Below, piece by piece: positions 15,999 through 25,453 of a stretch of DNA of 64,000 bases. Location of the stretch: positions 788,217-852,216 of the forward strand of contig NZ_JALJEJ010000001.1 in assembly GCF_022953055.1 (NCBI RefSeq), given 5' to 3'. The position numbers were made by a program, and so were the translations under genes. The notes beneath the pieces are model-generated. The model was not told where the DNA came from, did not search any database, and saw only the letters and a program-made list of their open reading frames with translations. The DNA is from Mucilaginibacter straminoryzae. Lineage in GTDB: Bacteria > Bacteroidota > Bacteroidia > Sphingobacteriales > Sphingobacteriaceae. Position 1 is the first letter of the stretch. Each line of letters opens with the position of its first letter.

Positions 15999-17039
15999 AT
16001 GCAGGAAGACCTAAACCTTCAACAAGAACGTACAGATGAAATAGCCAAGTGTATTAATTGCGGCAGCTTAGAAATTCTGAGTGGTTATAGAAATAATCTT
16101 TGTGCAGAATGCCGTACAGCGATGATCAATTATCCTATACCAAATTGGGTGAAGTTATTCGGTGTCGGCATTTTGGCTGTAATGTTGATTTCGATGATAT
16201 GGTTGCCTGGTAATTTTAAAGCTGCATTAGCACTTTCAAGAGCGGATAAAGCGGAAAAAAACCACTATTATTTAACTGCTCAACGAGAATTGGAAGTTGC
16301 AAGAAAAGCTGCGCCAAACTCTATAGACGTACTTGCGGATGAATTGATTGCTGCATACTACAACAATGATCTTGAAACAGTTGCAAAGACAGGTGACTTG
16401 CTCGCTGGCAAGGAATTTGAAGATAGCATTAAACTTCATCGGATTAATTACATATCTACTGAGTTGCGAAACTATTCGCCGTCAGATACTTTTAAAACTA
16501 CGTTTAGTAAGTACAAAAATCAGATAGTCAGTGATACGGTTTACCGTAACTACGTTAATACTCATCCCGATGACGACTACGCTAAAATATTTCTGGCAAA
16601 TATTTACATGGAGAAAGAATACTATCTCAATGCAGATAAACTATTGTCAAACGTGTTGCTGAACGATGCAGAAATGATTCCGGCCCTTAATGACAAAGTG
16701 ATGGTAAAACGAGAGCTAAATCAATTGGATTCGTCGCTTTATTACGCAGACAAACTATTGAATATAAATCGGGAATCTTTATACGCACTTTCTTCAAAAG
16801 CACGTACCCTGCTTAAAATGAAGAGAAATAAAGAAGGGCTTGAACTGGCTTTAAAGTGTTTAAGCCTGGAGAATAACTTTCCATATAATCAGGCTACGTT
16901 AGCGTTAGCCTATCACTTTAATAAATATTACAATCAGCGCGACGAATTACTTAACAGAAGCGGCACCGATAGTGCAACTATCAGTTATATGCAATTTGCA
17001 CGCGATGTGATTTCAAATAAAGTTAAATTTCAAAACTAA
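15999..17039 (+). CDS. Zinc-ribbon / single-TM / TPR-repeat protein of unknown function
   Basis: From the ATG at 15999 the protein has 346 residues. An N-terminal zinc ribbon has Cys18, Cys21, Cys35 and Cys38 (CINCG and CAECR). One membrane segment follows (about residues 50-70, KLFGVGILAVMLISMIWL). The C-terminal 270 residues are helical with TPR-like repeats of the form YYLTAQRELEVARKAAP and YYLNADKLLSNVLL. In-frame ATG 15957 and TTG 15894 would add a non-conserved leader. It is the first of three AT-rich genes between manA and icd and is six bases from the metalloprotease gene, so the two are probably coupled. Function unknown. Confidence 0.75.
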   Translation: MQEDLNLQQERTDEIAKCINCGSLEILSGYRNNLCAECRTAMINYPIPNWVKLFGVGILAVMLISMIWLPGNFKAALALSRADKAEKNHYYLTAQRELEVARKAAPNSIDVLADELIAAYYNNDLETVAKTGDLLAGKEFEDSIKLHRINYISTELRNYSPSDTFKTTFSKYKNQIVSDTVYRNYVNTHPDDDYAKIFLANIYMEKEYYLNADKLLSNVLLNDAEMIPALNDKVMVKRELNQLDSSLYYADKLLNINRESLYALSSKARTLLKMKRNKEGLELALKCLSLENNFPYNQATLALAYHFNKYYNQRDELLNRSGTDSATISYMQFARDVISNKVKFQN

Positions 17040-17045
17040 TCTTAG

Positions 17046-17579
17046 ATGTTTTTTATTCCCGGTATTTTAATTACGATAGCCACCTTTCCAGGCGTTATTG
17101 TACACGAACTGGCGCACCAACTGTTTTGCAGATGGTACAAGGTGCCGGTATTTAAAGTTGTTTATTTTCAAATGGCAAATCCGGCAGGTTATGTTCTTCA
17201 CGAACCTGCAAATAATAAATTACAATCTATTATGATTAGTATAGGGCCATTTTTTCTAAATACAATTCTTGGAGCCCTTATTGCCTTTCCTGCGGCTATT
17301 CCGGTTTTTAAATTTGATAATGGAAATATTGCAGATTACCTTTTGATTTATTTAGGCGTATCTATTGCTATGCATGCATTTCCAAGCAGAGGTGATGCGC
17401 AATCTTTATGGCAGTCTTTAAAAGAATCTGATACTTCTCTGATTGCAAAGATTTTAGGGTATCCTGTTATCGGATTGATCTATGCCGGAGCCATCGGGAG
17501 TTTTTTCTGGCTTGATTTAGCTTACGGTATTGCTATAGCAGTAGGATTGCCTACTTTATTAATTAGTCTTTTGGGTTAG
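17046..17579 (+). CDS. Integral membrane zinc metalloprotease-like protein (HExxH)
   Basis: The 177-residue protein has the zinc motif HELAH (His20, Glu21, His24) in the first hydrophobic segment, and three or four further membrane segments. This layout resembles site-2-protease-like and DUF3267-type membrane peptidases. A distal third ligand is not certain, though MHAFPSRGDAQS near residue 115 holds His and Asp. It follows the TPR gene by six bases. Coupling to a zinc-ribbon/TPR partner suggests a membrane proteolysis or quality-control unit, but the substrate is unknown. Confidence 0.78.
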   Translation: MFFIPGILITIATFPGVIVHELAHQLFCRWYKVPVFKVVYFQMANPAGYVLHEPANNKLQSIMISIGPFFLNTILGALIAFPAAIPVFKFDNGNIADYLLIYLGVSIAMHAFPSRGDAQSLWQSLKESDTSLIAKILGYPVIGLIYAGAIGSFFWLDLAYGIAIAVGLPTLLISLLG

Positions 17580-17687
17580 AAATAACGAAATGTGCTTTTG
17601 AAACCGTTTTCTTAGCGTGTTTCATGACTTAAATATTAGAATACTTAAGCTTCGCAGCAGTTGAAAAATTACATCAATAGTAATAGT

Positions 17688-18167
17688 ATGAAGTTACTGT
17701 TAGCCTTTATAACAAGTATATTTTGTTTTTCAACGGCGGCAAATGCTCAATCAGTTCCGGTGAAAAAGAAGGTAGTTTACATCATTCCAACTGATAGTTC
17801 AATACTTAAAACCTCTGTTTTTCTAATTAATCCGAAGGATATTCAATCAGTAACGATTCCGCCACATAATGAAGCGGAAAAGAAATGGGGAATACTTTCG
17901 GGAGAAGATGCAGTCGTTATAACTCCTAAAACAACTGTAAAGCTTCTGAAAGCTTCCGATATTTTTGCTCTCTTAAATGTAAGTTTAAAATTTCAGGGTT
18001 ATCAGATACTGTTAGATGGAAATGAAATAGCTGGCGAGGCAGACGATATAATTGCCGCTGAAAATTATATCAGAAAGATAAAAGTCAACGAAGCCCAAAA
18101 ACGCTTATTTATTACAACAGCTTTGTATAGGCAAAAAAGGAAGCCGGGAGAGGTATTAATCCATTAA
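17688..18167 (+). CDS. Exported protein of unknown function
   Basis: From the ATG at 17688 the protein has 159 residues. It begins with a clear signal peptide, KLLLAFITSIFCFSTAANA, with cleavage likely before QS. The rest is a small mixed alpha/beta domain with no motif that I recognise. An in-frame TTG at 17661 would put ten polar residues before the signal and was rejected. It is the third AT-rich gene in this block and is 108 bases from the metalloprotease gene. A terminator-like hairpin follows at 18214. Confidence 0.65.
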   Translation: MKLLLAFITSIFCFSTAANAQSVPVKKKVVYIIPTDSSILKTSVFLINPKDIQSVTIPPHNEAEKKWGILSGEDAVVITPKTTVKLLKASDIFALLNVSLKFQGYQILLDGNEIAGEADDIIAAENYIRKIKVNEAQKRLFITTALYRQKRKPGEVLIH

Positions 18168-18213
18168 AAGTATTGTTGTTTACTTTCTATGTTTTACCAT
18201 GATTAGCAAACAA

Positions 18214-18243
18214 CAAAGCCTGCTTTTAGTTAAGCAGGCTTTG
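18214..18243. terminator. Bidirectional hairpin between the exported protein gene and icd
   Basis: CAAAGCCTGCTT and AAGCAGGCTTTG form a perfect 12-base-pair stem with a six-base loop (TTAGTT). It sits between converging genes. The flanking T runs are short on both strands. Confidence 0.8.
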
Positions 18244-18261
18244 TGATATTTCAATCGGCGA

Positions 18262-19491
18262 TTACTTGCCTAATTTTGCTTTCAGGTTTTCGTCAATCGC
18301 TTCTAAGAACTCTTCTGTATACAGGTAGTCGGTACCGTGCTCTACTTTTGGTTTAATGGTAATAGCAAGGTCTTTCGTCATTTTACCGCTTTCTACGGTT
18401 TCAATACATACCTCTTCTAACGCTTTACAGAAGTTGATCAGTTCCTGGTTGTTATCCAGAATACCGCGGAACTCTAAACCACGGGTCCATGCAAAGATAG
18501 ACGCGATAGGGTTGGTAGAAGTTTTGCGGCCGGCCTGGTACTCGCGGTAGTGGCGGGTAACGGTACCGTGTGCAGCTTCAGCTTCCATGGTTTTACCGTC
18601 AGGGGTAACCAGGGTAGAAGTCATTAAACCTAATGAGCCAAAACCTTGTGCAACCGTGTCAGACTGTACGTCGCCGTCATAGTTCTTACAAGCCCACACA
18701 AAGTTACCGTTCCATTTAAGTGCAGAAGCAACCATGTCGTCAATCAGGCGGTGTTCGTAAACAAGGCCTTTTTCTTCGAACTGAGTTTTGTAATCGCTTT
18801 GATAAATTTCTTCGAAAATATCTTTGAAACGGCCATCATATTTTTTCAGGATGGTGTTTTTAGTAGAAAGATATAACGGCCAGCCCTTCATTAAAGCCTG
18901 GTTAAAACAAGCGTGCGCAAAACCGCGGATAGATTCATCAGTGTTGTACATGGTTAATGCAACACCATCACCTTTAAAGTTATAAACCTCGAAAGATTGT
19001 GCTTCGCCGCCGTCTTCCGGAGTAAAGGTTACTGTTAATTTACCTTTGCCTTTGGTTACAAAATCGGTTGCACGGTACTGGTCGCCAAACGCGTGACGGC
19101 CGATACAGATCGGTGCAGTCCAGTTAGGCACCAGGCGAGGTACGTTAGACATTACGATAGGTTCGCGGAAAACAGTACCATCAAGAATGTTACGGATAGT
19201 GCCGTTTGGCGATTTCCACATTTGTTTTAGGTTAAACTCCTTCACGCGCGCTTCGTCCGGGGTGATGGTAGCACATTTAATACCTACACCATATTGTTTG
19301 ATTGCATTAGCAGCGTCGATAGTAACCTGATCATTAGTTTCATCGCGGTACTCAATACCCAAATCGAAATATTTAATATCTACGTCCAGGTAAGGCAGGA
19401 TCAGTTTATCTTTAATAAACTTCCAGATTATGCGGGTCATTTCATCGCCGTCCAGTTCTACTACCGGATTTTCTACTTTAATTTTTGACAT
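18262..19491 (-). CDS. icd: NADP-dependent isocitrate dehydrogenase (eukaryote-like homodimeric type)
   Basis: The 409-residue TCA-cycle enzyme oxidises isocitrate to 2-oxoglutarate. It begins [18 protein letters not shown] and has the substrate segment [18 protein letters not shown], the metal region [17 protein letters not shown] and the NADP region [12 protein letters not shown]. Length and these motifs match the type found in eukaryotes and many Bacteroidota, not the E. coli Icd type. A TATATTTG box lies upstream and a strong hairpin follows. Confidence 0.95.
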   Translation of the reverse strand: MSKIKVENPVVELDGDEMTRIIWKFIKDKLILPYLDVDIKYFDLGIEYRDETNDQVTIDAANAIKQYGVGIKCATITPDEARVKEFNLKQMWKSPNGTIRNILDGTVFREPIVMSNVPRLVPNWTAPICIGRHAFGDQYRATDFVTKGKGKLTVTFTPEDGGEAQSFEVYNFKGDGVALTMYNTDESIRGFAHACFNQALMKGWPLYLSTKNTILKKYDGRFKDIFEEIYQSDYKTQFEEKGLVYEHRLIDDMVASALKWNGNFVWACKNYDGDVQSDTVAQGFGSLGLMTSTLVTPDGKTMEAEAAHGTVTRHYREYQAGRKTSTNPIASIFAWTRGLEFRGILDNNQELINFCKALEEVCIETVESGKMTKDLAITIKPKVEHGTDYLYTEEFLEAIDENLKAKLGK

Positions 19492-19518
19492 CTCTTGAGA
19501 CTGTTTCTGTTAGTGGCC

Positions 19519-19526
19519 CAAATATA
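19519..19526 (-). promoter_or_regulatory. -7 promoter element TATATTTG for icd
   Basis: The reverse strand reads TATATTTGG, with a TTG 15 bases further upstream, slightly closer than ideal. It lies 27 bases before the icd ATG. Confidence 0.5.
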
Positions 19527-19703
19527 TAAATTTGACTTAATCAATCACATCAAAACAGAAATGTGACGAAACTCAGATCCCCCGGTTATTGTCGTCACTT
19601 CCTGTCTTTCAGATTATTTGTTAAATTGCTTTACGAACAAGGCGTAAGTGGAAAACACATTGGCCTTTCAATCGTTTTATTTCAATATTAAACCGAATAC
19701 GCT

Positions 19704-20135
19704 ATGAACGAAGATACCTTTTATCCGGAGTTTGACGATGAGAACCTGGACAGAGATAAAAAAATCAAAGAAGACCTTAACAGCGAAGCTGACGTAGAAG
19801 ACCTGAAATACGATCCCGAAACTAACAGCTACGAGATTGCAGTTGAAAGCGACGATCCGGATTACGATCCGCCTCAACTGTTTGATACTGCCGCACCAAA
19901 CGGTAGCGACTTTGACTCGAGCTATGACGAGGCAAACCCCTACGATACGCTGGGCGAGTATGACAAGAACCGTTCGCTCGAAACCGATGTAGATTCACTG
20001 GGTATGCATATCGATAACGGCGACATCACCGAGCTCGATCCGATTGATGAAGCACTTTCACATACGCCGGAGGACGATCGCGACGACCTTGACGAGGAAG
20101 GTTACCCTAAGAATGATAAAGACTATCTAAAATAA
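19704..20135 (+). CDS. Highly acidic small protein of unknown function
   Basis: The 143-residue soluble protein has 32 Asp and 17 Glu, about one third of all residues, with many DD, DE and PYD clusters and several tyrosines. No signal peptide, membrane segment or known motif is visible. It is probably largely disordered. It stands alone and is followed by a strong terminator at 20156, which supports a real transcript. Codon use resembles its neighbours. I cannot assign a function. Confidence 0.7.
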   Translation: MNEDTFYPEFDDENLDRDKKIKEDLNSEADVEDLKYDPETNSYEIAVESDDPDYDPPQLFDTAAPNGSDFDSSYDEANPYDTLGEYDKNRSLETDVDSLGMHIDNGDITELDPIDEALSHTPEDDRDDLDEEGYPKNDKDYLK

Positions 20136-20155
20136 AATTCCAGTACCGGGACATC

Positions 20156-20185
20156 AGGCAGGCCTTTGAGGGCTTGCCTTTTTTA
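20156..20185 (+). terminator. Rho-independent terminator after the acidic protein gene
   Basis: AGGCAGGCC pairs with GGCTTGCCT (one G-U pair) around a six-base loop, followed by a TTTTTT run. It starts 20 bases after the stop codon. Confidence 0.85.
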
Positions 20186-20287
20186 TGGCCTGTAGCAGGG
20201 CGATATTTTATTAAGCAAAAGGTAAATCATCAGCCTTTTGACATTTATTTATGACAGCAAAAAAGCGCATATTTATACTACCCGCTA

Positions 20288-20295
20288 TACCTTTG
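20288..20295 (+). promoter_or_regulatory. -7 promoter element TACCTTTG just before the Old Yellow Enzyme gene
   Basis: TACCTTTG ends eight bases before the ATG at 20304, implying a leader of only a few bases. Confidence 0.5.
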
Positions 20296-20303
20296 GCAGC
20301 ACT

Positions 20304-21374
20304 ATGACGAACTTATTTTCACCGATACAAATAAAAAACCTGAACCTGAAAAACAGGATTGTGGTATCGCCGATGTGCGAATATTCTGCTACTGATGGTT
20401 TTGCTAATAACTGGCACCTGGTGCATTTGGGCGCCCGGGCAATAGGCGGCGCAGCGCTGATCATTACCGAAGCAATCGCAGTATCGCCTGAAGGACGCAT
20501 TTCATATTCCGATCTGGGCATCTGGAAAGACGAGCACCTGGATAAACTGAAAGAGATCATTGATTTTGTGCATGAGCAGGGGACGTTGTTTGGTTTTCAA
20601 CTGGCACATGCGGGGCGCAAGGCCAGCCATGATAAACCCTGGAAGGGTGGTAAGCAGATTCCTGCTGAAGATGAAAATGGATGGCAAACCTTTGGGCCGT
20701 CGCCTGTCGCTTTTACCGAAGGTGAAGAACTGCCTGTAGAACTGGATAAGGCCGGTATCCAAAAAGTGCTGGAAGATTTCAAAGCAGCTGCGGTCCGCGC
20801 AGACAAAATCGGTGCCGATGTGCTGGAAATTCACGGGGCGCATGGTTACCTGATGCACCAGTTTTATTCACCATTAAGTAATCATCGTACGGATGAATAC
20901 GGGGGCAGTTTCGAAAACCGCGTGCGCTTCTTGTTAGAGACAGTGGAAGCCGTGCAGGAAGTATGGCCAAAAGAAAAAGCCCTGTTTGTTCGTATATCGG
21001 CTACCGACTGGACAGAAGGCGGATGGACAATTGACGACTCCGTTAAACTTGCCGCTTTACTGAAAGCTAAAGGTGTAGACCTGGTGGATACTTCAACCGG
21101 CGGCAATGCCTTGGCTCGGATTCCGCTTAAACCAGGGTACCAGGTGGAATTTGCAGAACGTATCAAAAAAGAGGCGGGTATCCTGACGGGTGCCGTAGGA
21201 CTGATTACCAATGCTGCGCAAGCTGAAGAAATTTTAAGTTCCGGCCAGGCAGACCTGATATTTATGGCCCGTGAATTACTGCGCGACCCGCACTTCCCGC
21301 TTCGTGCAGCACACGAACTGGGCGAAAAAATAAAATGGCCATCACAATACGAACGTGCAGAATGGCGCGACTAA
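20304..21374 (+). CDS. NADH:flavin oxidoreductase, Old Yellow Enzyme family (YqjM/NamA-like)
   Basis: From the ATG at 20304 the protein has 356 residues, a TIM-barrel FMN enzyme. It has the YqjM-class signature VVSPMCEYSA with the conserved Cys, WHLVHLGARA, the FMN/substrate His pair in EIHGAHGYLMHQF, YGGSFENRVRF, and the C-terminal FMN site VGLITNAAQAEEIL and LIFMARELLRDP. The family reduces activated alkenes with NAD(P)H. The natural substrate is unknown. The upstream in-frame TTG at 20238 lies before the promoter box and was rejected. Confidence 0.92.
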   Translation: MTNLFSPIQIKNLNLKNRIVVSPMCEYSATDGFANNWHLVHLGARAIGGAALIITEAIAVSPEGRISYSDLGIWKDEHLDKLKEIIDFVHEQGTLFGFQLAHAGRKASHDKPWKGGKQIPAEDENGWQTFGPSPVAFTEGEELPVELDKAGIQKVLEDFKAAAVRADKIGADVLEIHGAHGYLMHQFYSPLSNHRTDEYGGSFENRVRFLLETVEAVQEVWPKEKALFVRISATDWTEGGWTIDDSVKLAALLKAKGVDLVDTSTGGNALARIPLKPGYQVEFAERIKKEAGILTGAVGLITNAAQAEEILSSGQADLIFMARELLRDPHFPLRAAHELGEKIKWPSQYERAEWRD

Positions 21375-21470
21375 GCATTAAAATTTCTTAATCTGACTGC
21401 GATGCGAAAGCCAATTTCAAAATCGTATGTTTGAACAACAATAAACTTTAATCATCTAAATACTTGAAGC

Positions 21471-21893
21471 ATGAAACGTACAGCTAACGCCTTTTGGACA
21501 GGCACCCTTAAAGAGGGCAGAGGTGAAATAACCACCCAAAGCACCACTTTAAACAAAACTCAGTATTCATTTAAAACCCGTTTTGAATCGGGCGTTGGAA
21601 CCAATCCCGAAGAATTGGTTGCAGCTGCTCACGCTGGTTGCTTTACCATGGCTGTAGGCGCCGCGCTTTCTCAACAAGGCTTAACTCCGGGCGAGTTGCA
21701 TACCGAAGCTATCCTTGACCTGGATATGGTAGGTCTAAAAATCGATGGTATCCATCTGGAATTGAAGGCTTCACCAATAGAAGGTGTTTCAGAAGAGCAG
21801 TTTAAACAGGTTGCCGAAGGTGCTAAAGCAAACTGCATTATCTCAAAAGCTTTAAGCGTGCCAATTACGCTTAACGTAACTTACGGAGCATAA
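21471..21893 (+). CDS. osmC: OsmC-family peroxiredoxin
   Basis: The 140-residue protein reduces organic and inorganic peroxides in the OsmC subfamily. The two redox cysteines are present: Cys57 in AAHAGCFTMAVG and Cys122 in KANCIISKAL. The NPEELVAAAHA segment before the first Cys is diagnostic. It is transcribed in the same direction as the Old Yellow Enzyme gene, which may also serve stress defence, but the 96-base gap leaves co-transcription open. A terminator follows. Confidence 0.93.
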   Translation: MKRTANAFWTGTLKEGRGEITTQSTTLNKTQYSFKTRFESGVGTNPEELVAAAHAGCFTMAVGAALSQQGLTPGELHTEAILDLDMVGLKIDGIHLELKASPIEGVSEEQFKQVAEGAKANCIISKALSVPITLNVTYGA

Positions 21894-21917
21894 TCCGTTA
21901 ACCAGATAAATTAAAAG

Positions 21918-21945
21918 GAGCTGCGAACATTCGCGGCTCTTTTTG
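21918..21945 (+). terminator. Rho-independent terminator after osmC
   Basis: GAGCTGCGA pairs with TCGCGGCTC (one G-U pair) around a four-base loop, followed by TTTTTGTTTTT. The next gene starts about ten bases later. Confidence 0.88.
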
Positions 21946-21955
21946 TTTTTATAGC

Positions 21956-22546
21956 ATGGCAACCCGTTCGCGTTTCTCTTATAGCTTGATTATCTCCTTG
22001 GTGATCATCGGTTTTCTTGTGTTTTTATTCTTCTATGTTAAGCACCAGTTTACTACCGTTCGGACGGAAGTTAAAGAGGATGTAATGGTGCAAAAGATCA
22101 TTACGATGGGAAAGCTGGAACTGGTGAAATACGCCATGAAGGACGTGATTGAGAAAAAGAACAAACGGACCTTGTTACCGGATGAACGGGTGCTGTTTGT
22201 TGCAGTGGGAGAGGTAACCGCTTGTATAGACCTTACCCGTGTGAAGGAACAGGATATTGCCACGAATGCAACGCATGATACTGTAACGGTAAATCTGCCG
22301 AAAGCTGAAATTTGTTATGTGCGGTTAGATCACCAGCGTTCTAAGGTGTATGAAGTGACGGGCACTATCTTCCCCGGCAACACCCGCGACATGGTGGAAG
22401 ATATTTACAAATTAGCCGAAAAGCGTTTGTTAGAAAACGCCCGCGAAATGAACATCACCGGCAAAGCGCAGGAGAATGCCCAGACTATTTTGAAACCGCT
22501 GTTAGAAGGTGTATCCGGGAAAGTGGTAGTATTGAAGTTTAAGTAG
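21956..22546 (+). CDS. DUF4230 domain-containing membrane-anchored protein
   Basis: The 196-residue protein has one N-terminal membrane segment (about residues 9-27, LIISLVIIGFLVFLFFYV) and a DUF4230 domain. Typical stretches are VRTEVKEDVMVQKIITMGKLELVKY and VTVNLPKAEICYVRLDH. The domain probably faces the periplasm. Its function is unknown. The ATG lies only ten bases past the osmC terminator T run, so its own promoter would have to overlap that terminator, or readthrough feeds it. Confidence 0.85.
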   Translation: MATRSRFSYSLIISLVIIGFLVFLFFYVKHQFTTVRTEVKEDVMVQKIITMGKLELVKYAMKDVIEKKNKRTLLPDERVLFVAVGEVTACIDLTRVKEQDIATNATHDTVTVNLPKAEICYVRLDHQRSKVYEVTGTIFPGNTRDMVEDIYKLAEKRLLENAREMNITGKAQENAQTILKPLLEGVSGKVVVLKFK

Positions 22547-22725
22547 CAATTAGTAATCTTACTATAGTTCTCTGTACCCCGGTTGGCGGATAGGAAGCTT
22601 CTACTTTTGAAGATTTCTTCTGGCAATGAAATTTTTCTTGCGAAGTTATTGCTAAATTAGGAACGCACCTGATGATTGTTTGCCTGAAATTGCTTTGGCT
22701 AAAATCATGAAGGGCAATAATTTTA

Positions 22726-25197
22726 ATGAATCTGCCTTTAACAAAAAACTTCCTGAGACTATTTTACCTAACCCTGTTGTTTACCTGTCTTTTTCAGAAC
22801 GGGTTTGCACAACAACAACAACAACAACAACAACAAGATCAATTTCTATTAAAAGGTATCTTAAAAAGTACGGATCGTACGGATGTCGCAGGGGCAACCG
22901 TTATCCTGAAAGACGCACATACGGCCAGGGTGTTAAAGCAAATGGCTACGCAAACAGATGGCGCCTTTTCGTTCAATCTCAATAGTAGCGATTATGTTGT
23001 CACCGTAACTTACCTGGGCTCGGTTGTTTATGTCAGCGAACTGGTTAAGCTATCCGGGAATACAGATCTTGGTATCTTAAAAATTAATACCGGTGCGGTA
23101 AGTCTTAAAGAGGTGGTGATTAAAAGCACAACTAATAAGCCCGCCATCAAGATCGAGGGTAGAAAGTTAACTTACAATGTGCAGAGCAGCATCACAGCAC
23201 AGGGTAGCAATGCGTTGGAAGCGTTAAAAAAGGCGCCGGGCGTAATCGTTAGTCAGGATAATTCTATCACGCTGAATGGTGCGAGCGGAGCGATGGTAAT
23301 GATCAATGGGAAACAGACCTACCTGCAGCCAGAAGATTTAGCGCAGCTATTGAAATCTATGCCATCTTCTGATCTGAAAGCCATCGAAATTATTAAGAAC
23401 CCATCCGCAGAATATGACGCTGCAGGTACCGGTGGTATTATCAACCTGGTGCTTAAAAAATCAATCGCGGAGGGCTTTAACGGAAGTATCAATGTAGGCG
23501 TCGCTTATGGGCACACCTTAAAGCAAAATACCAACCTGGCCTTGAACTACCGGAAAGGCAAACTCAATCTGTTCGGAAATTACAATCATGCCTTCGGGCA
23601 CTACGCGATGGACTATGATAACGACCGGACTACCAACGGCAAGATCTATCTGAATGCGAATCACGACATAGACAAAAAGCGTTACGTCGGCGCGACGGCC
23701 GGGGCTGATTATGCTATTGATTCTACGAAGACTTTAGGCATAGTGGTAAACAGCAACTTCTCAAGCGGTGGCGGTTTAATTACGCCTGTAACAAATATTT
23801 ATAATCAGTCGACCGGCCAATTGATACAAATACTGCGCAGCCAAAGCAGCTATCCCGAGCAACTCGCCAACCGGTATAATTTTAATTTAAATTACCGTTA
23901 CAAGGGGCAGAATAATACCGAGCTGAGTGTGGATGCAGATTACGGTATTTTTGATGCTTCCACGCAGAATTTAAGCACGAACAGCTATTATTCTCCTAAT
24001 AATCAATTCCAGTCTGCCAATAACTTTCTTGTGGCCAACAGCCGGAATATTAAGCTCTACGCTTTAAAAGCAGATTACGGTTTCCGGGTTGGGAAAGGAA
24101 AGTTGGCCGTTGGGGGTAAATTCTCAAATGTAAATGCGGGGAATGTATTCGATCAGTATGATGCCAATGGTGCGGTTAATATCTTAAATATCAATTTATC
24201 AAACACCTTCAACTACCAGGAACGGGTAAGCGCGGGCTATGTTAAATATGAGGTATCGTTAAGTGATAAATTAAGTTTGGATGCAGGTGTCCGTGCAGAG
24301 AATACCCACTCTGATGGCCAACTCGAGCCGCGGCAGGGAAGCACACAGCAGGCGCAGTCAGTGGTCAGAAATTACCTTAATTTATTCCCCACCGCCGCTA
24401 TTACATACAAAACGGAAAAATCCGGAACGTACAATTTAAGTTTTGCCCGCCGTATCGATCGCCCGGCGTACAACAACCTCAACCCGTTTTCGTACCCGGT
24501 TGATGAGCTGTCCTACTGGAAAGGAAATCCTTTCCTTCAGCCGCAATATTCAAATACCATCGCACTCCAGTACAGTTATAAAAAGACGGCCGTTTCTACC
24601 AGCTATACGCACACCAGTGACCTGACCGGGACTGTTTTCGAAGTTTTTGGTAACAACCTGGTTAACATGGTACCCCGGAACATCGGGACGCAAAGTAACC
24701 TGAACCTAACGGTAAGCCAGCAGTTGAAGCTGGCGGAATGGTGGAACATGAGCCTTACCGCCATGGGTTATCGTCTTCAGAATAATGTTGGTACGCCTAC
24801 TTATGGCGATTACAAGTTCAGCCGGTTTGCGGGGACGATCAACGTTCAGCAAAGTTTTAACCTGCCGGGAAGTATTACTGCTGAAGCCGCTGCTGTTGTC
24901 AATTCTAAAAGCATCGTTGGTTTAAACACCTATGTAAAAGGAAATTCACAGGTGGATGTCGGTTTTCAAAGAAGTTTAATGAGCGATAAGGCTACCTTAA
25001 AATTGGCAGTTACAGACCTTTTTTGGGCAAACCGTTATAATACAGATTCGCAGCTGCCCAACCTGTTGCTTCATACCACCTATCGCGGCGAAACGCGGCA
25101 GGTGAGGCTTAATTTTACTTATAAGTTTGGTAACACGAAGGTTAAGGCAAAAGAAAGCCGTGAGTCCGGGTTGCAAAACGAGTCGCAAAGGTTGTAA
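22726..25197 (+). CDS. TonB-dependent-receptor-like outer membrane beta-barrel protein
   Basis: The 823-residue protein has a signal peptide (residues 1-28), a nine-glutamine run, a carboxypeptidase-like regulatory beta domain (about 40-115), a plug-like domain with GASGAMVMINGKQTYLQP and EIIKNPSAEYDAAGTGGIINL, and a large beta barrel of the OMP_b-brl_3 type. The barrel has FARRIDRPAYNNLNPF and WKGNPFLQPQYSN. The family takes part in outer-membrane uptake or assembly. No SusD-like partner or anti-sigma gene is nearby, so the substrate is unknown. It stands alone. Confidence 0.93.
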   Translation: MNLPLTKNFLRLFYLTLLFTCLFQNGFAQQQQQQQQQDQFLLKGILKSTDRTDVAGATVILKDAHTARVLKQMATQTDGAFSFNLNSSDYVVTVTYLGSVVYVSELVKLSGNTDLGILKINTGAVSLKEVVIKSTTNKPAIKIEGRKLTYNVQSSITAQGSNALEALKKAPGVIVSQDNSITLNGASGAMVMINGKQTYLQPEDLAQLLKSMPSSDLKAIEIIKNPSAEYDAAGTGGIINLVLKKSIAEGFNGSINVGVAYGHTLKQNTNLALNYRKGKLNLFGNYNHAFGHYAMDYDNDRTTNGKIYLNANHDIDKKRYVGATAGADYAIDSTKTLGIVVNSNFSSGGGLITPVTNIYNQSTGQLIQILRSQSSYPEQLANRYNFNLNYRYKGQNNTELSVDADYGIFDASTQNLSTNSYYSPNNQFQSANNFLVANSRNIKLYALKADYGFRVGKGKLAVGGKFSNVNAGNVFDQYDANGAVNILNINLSNTFNYQERVSAGYVKYEVSLSDKLSLDAGVRAENTHSDGQLEPRQGSTQQAQSVVRNYLNLFPTAAITYKTEKSGTYNLSFARRIDRPAYNNLNPFSYPVDELSYWKGNPFLQPQYSNTIALQYSYKKTAVSTSYTHTSDLTGTVFEVFGNNLVNMVPRNIGTQSNLNLTVSQQLKLAEWWNMSLTAMGYRLQNNVGTPTYGDYKFSRFAGTINVQQSFNLPGSITAEAAAVVNSKSIVGLNTYVKGNSQVDVGFQRSLMSDKATLKLAVTDLFWANRYNTDSQLPNLLLHTTYRGETRQVRLNFTYKFGNTKVKAKESRESGLQNESQRL
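22810..22836 (+). repeat. (CAA)9 trinucleotide repeat in the receptor gene
   Basis: Nine perfect CAA codons follow directly after the predicted signal peptide Ala28 and encode a poly-glutamine start of the mature protein. Confidence 0.95.
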
Positions 25198-25256
25198 GGA
25201 TTAAAGAGGAGTTACAGCGAATGCGGTGATTGTAATCTCGGACGTTAGTTTTAGTG

Positions 25257-25440
25257 AGATCGCCACACTCCTTCGGAGTTCGCGATGACAATATTTTTAA
25301 TTTTAGCTTATACTCAACAAGCGGCGCATCAGTAGATAAACTTCTCCTTTATCATTGCGAACGCAGTGTAGCAATCCGTAAAGTCGATCATTGGTGATGC
25401 TTTGTCTCCCGATCACTATCGGGATCCTCGCTAGGACCTT
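25257..25440. repeat. Cluster of short palindromic repeats (GATCGCCACACTCC.., CATTGCGAACGCAG..)
   Basis: The first part, GATCGC..CTTCGGAG..GCGATGACA, folds on itself. The second reads ATTGCGAACGCAGTGTAGCAAT, followed by CCCGATCACTATCGGG, a perfect six-base inverted repeat. The 25198-25453 gap holds no gene. Confidence 0.6.
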
Positions 25441-25453
25441 TCCTATCTGCTGC

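Noticed and set aside
22680..22985. Forward frame with poly-threonine over the receptor start
   Set aside because: The run of Thr comes from the CAA repeat read in another frame. The receptor frame has a signal peptide and full-length homology pattern.
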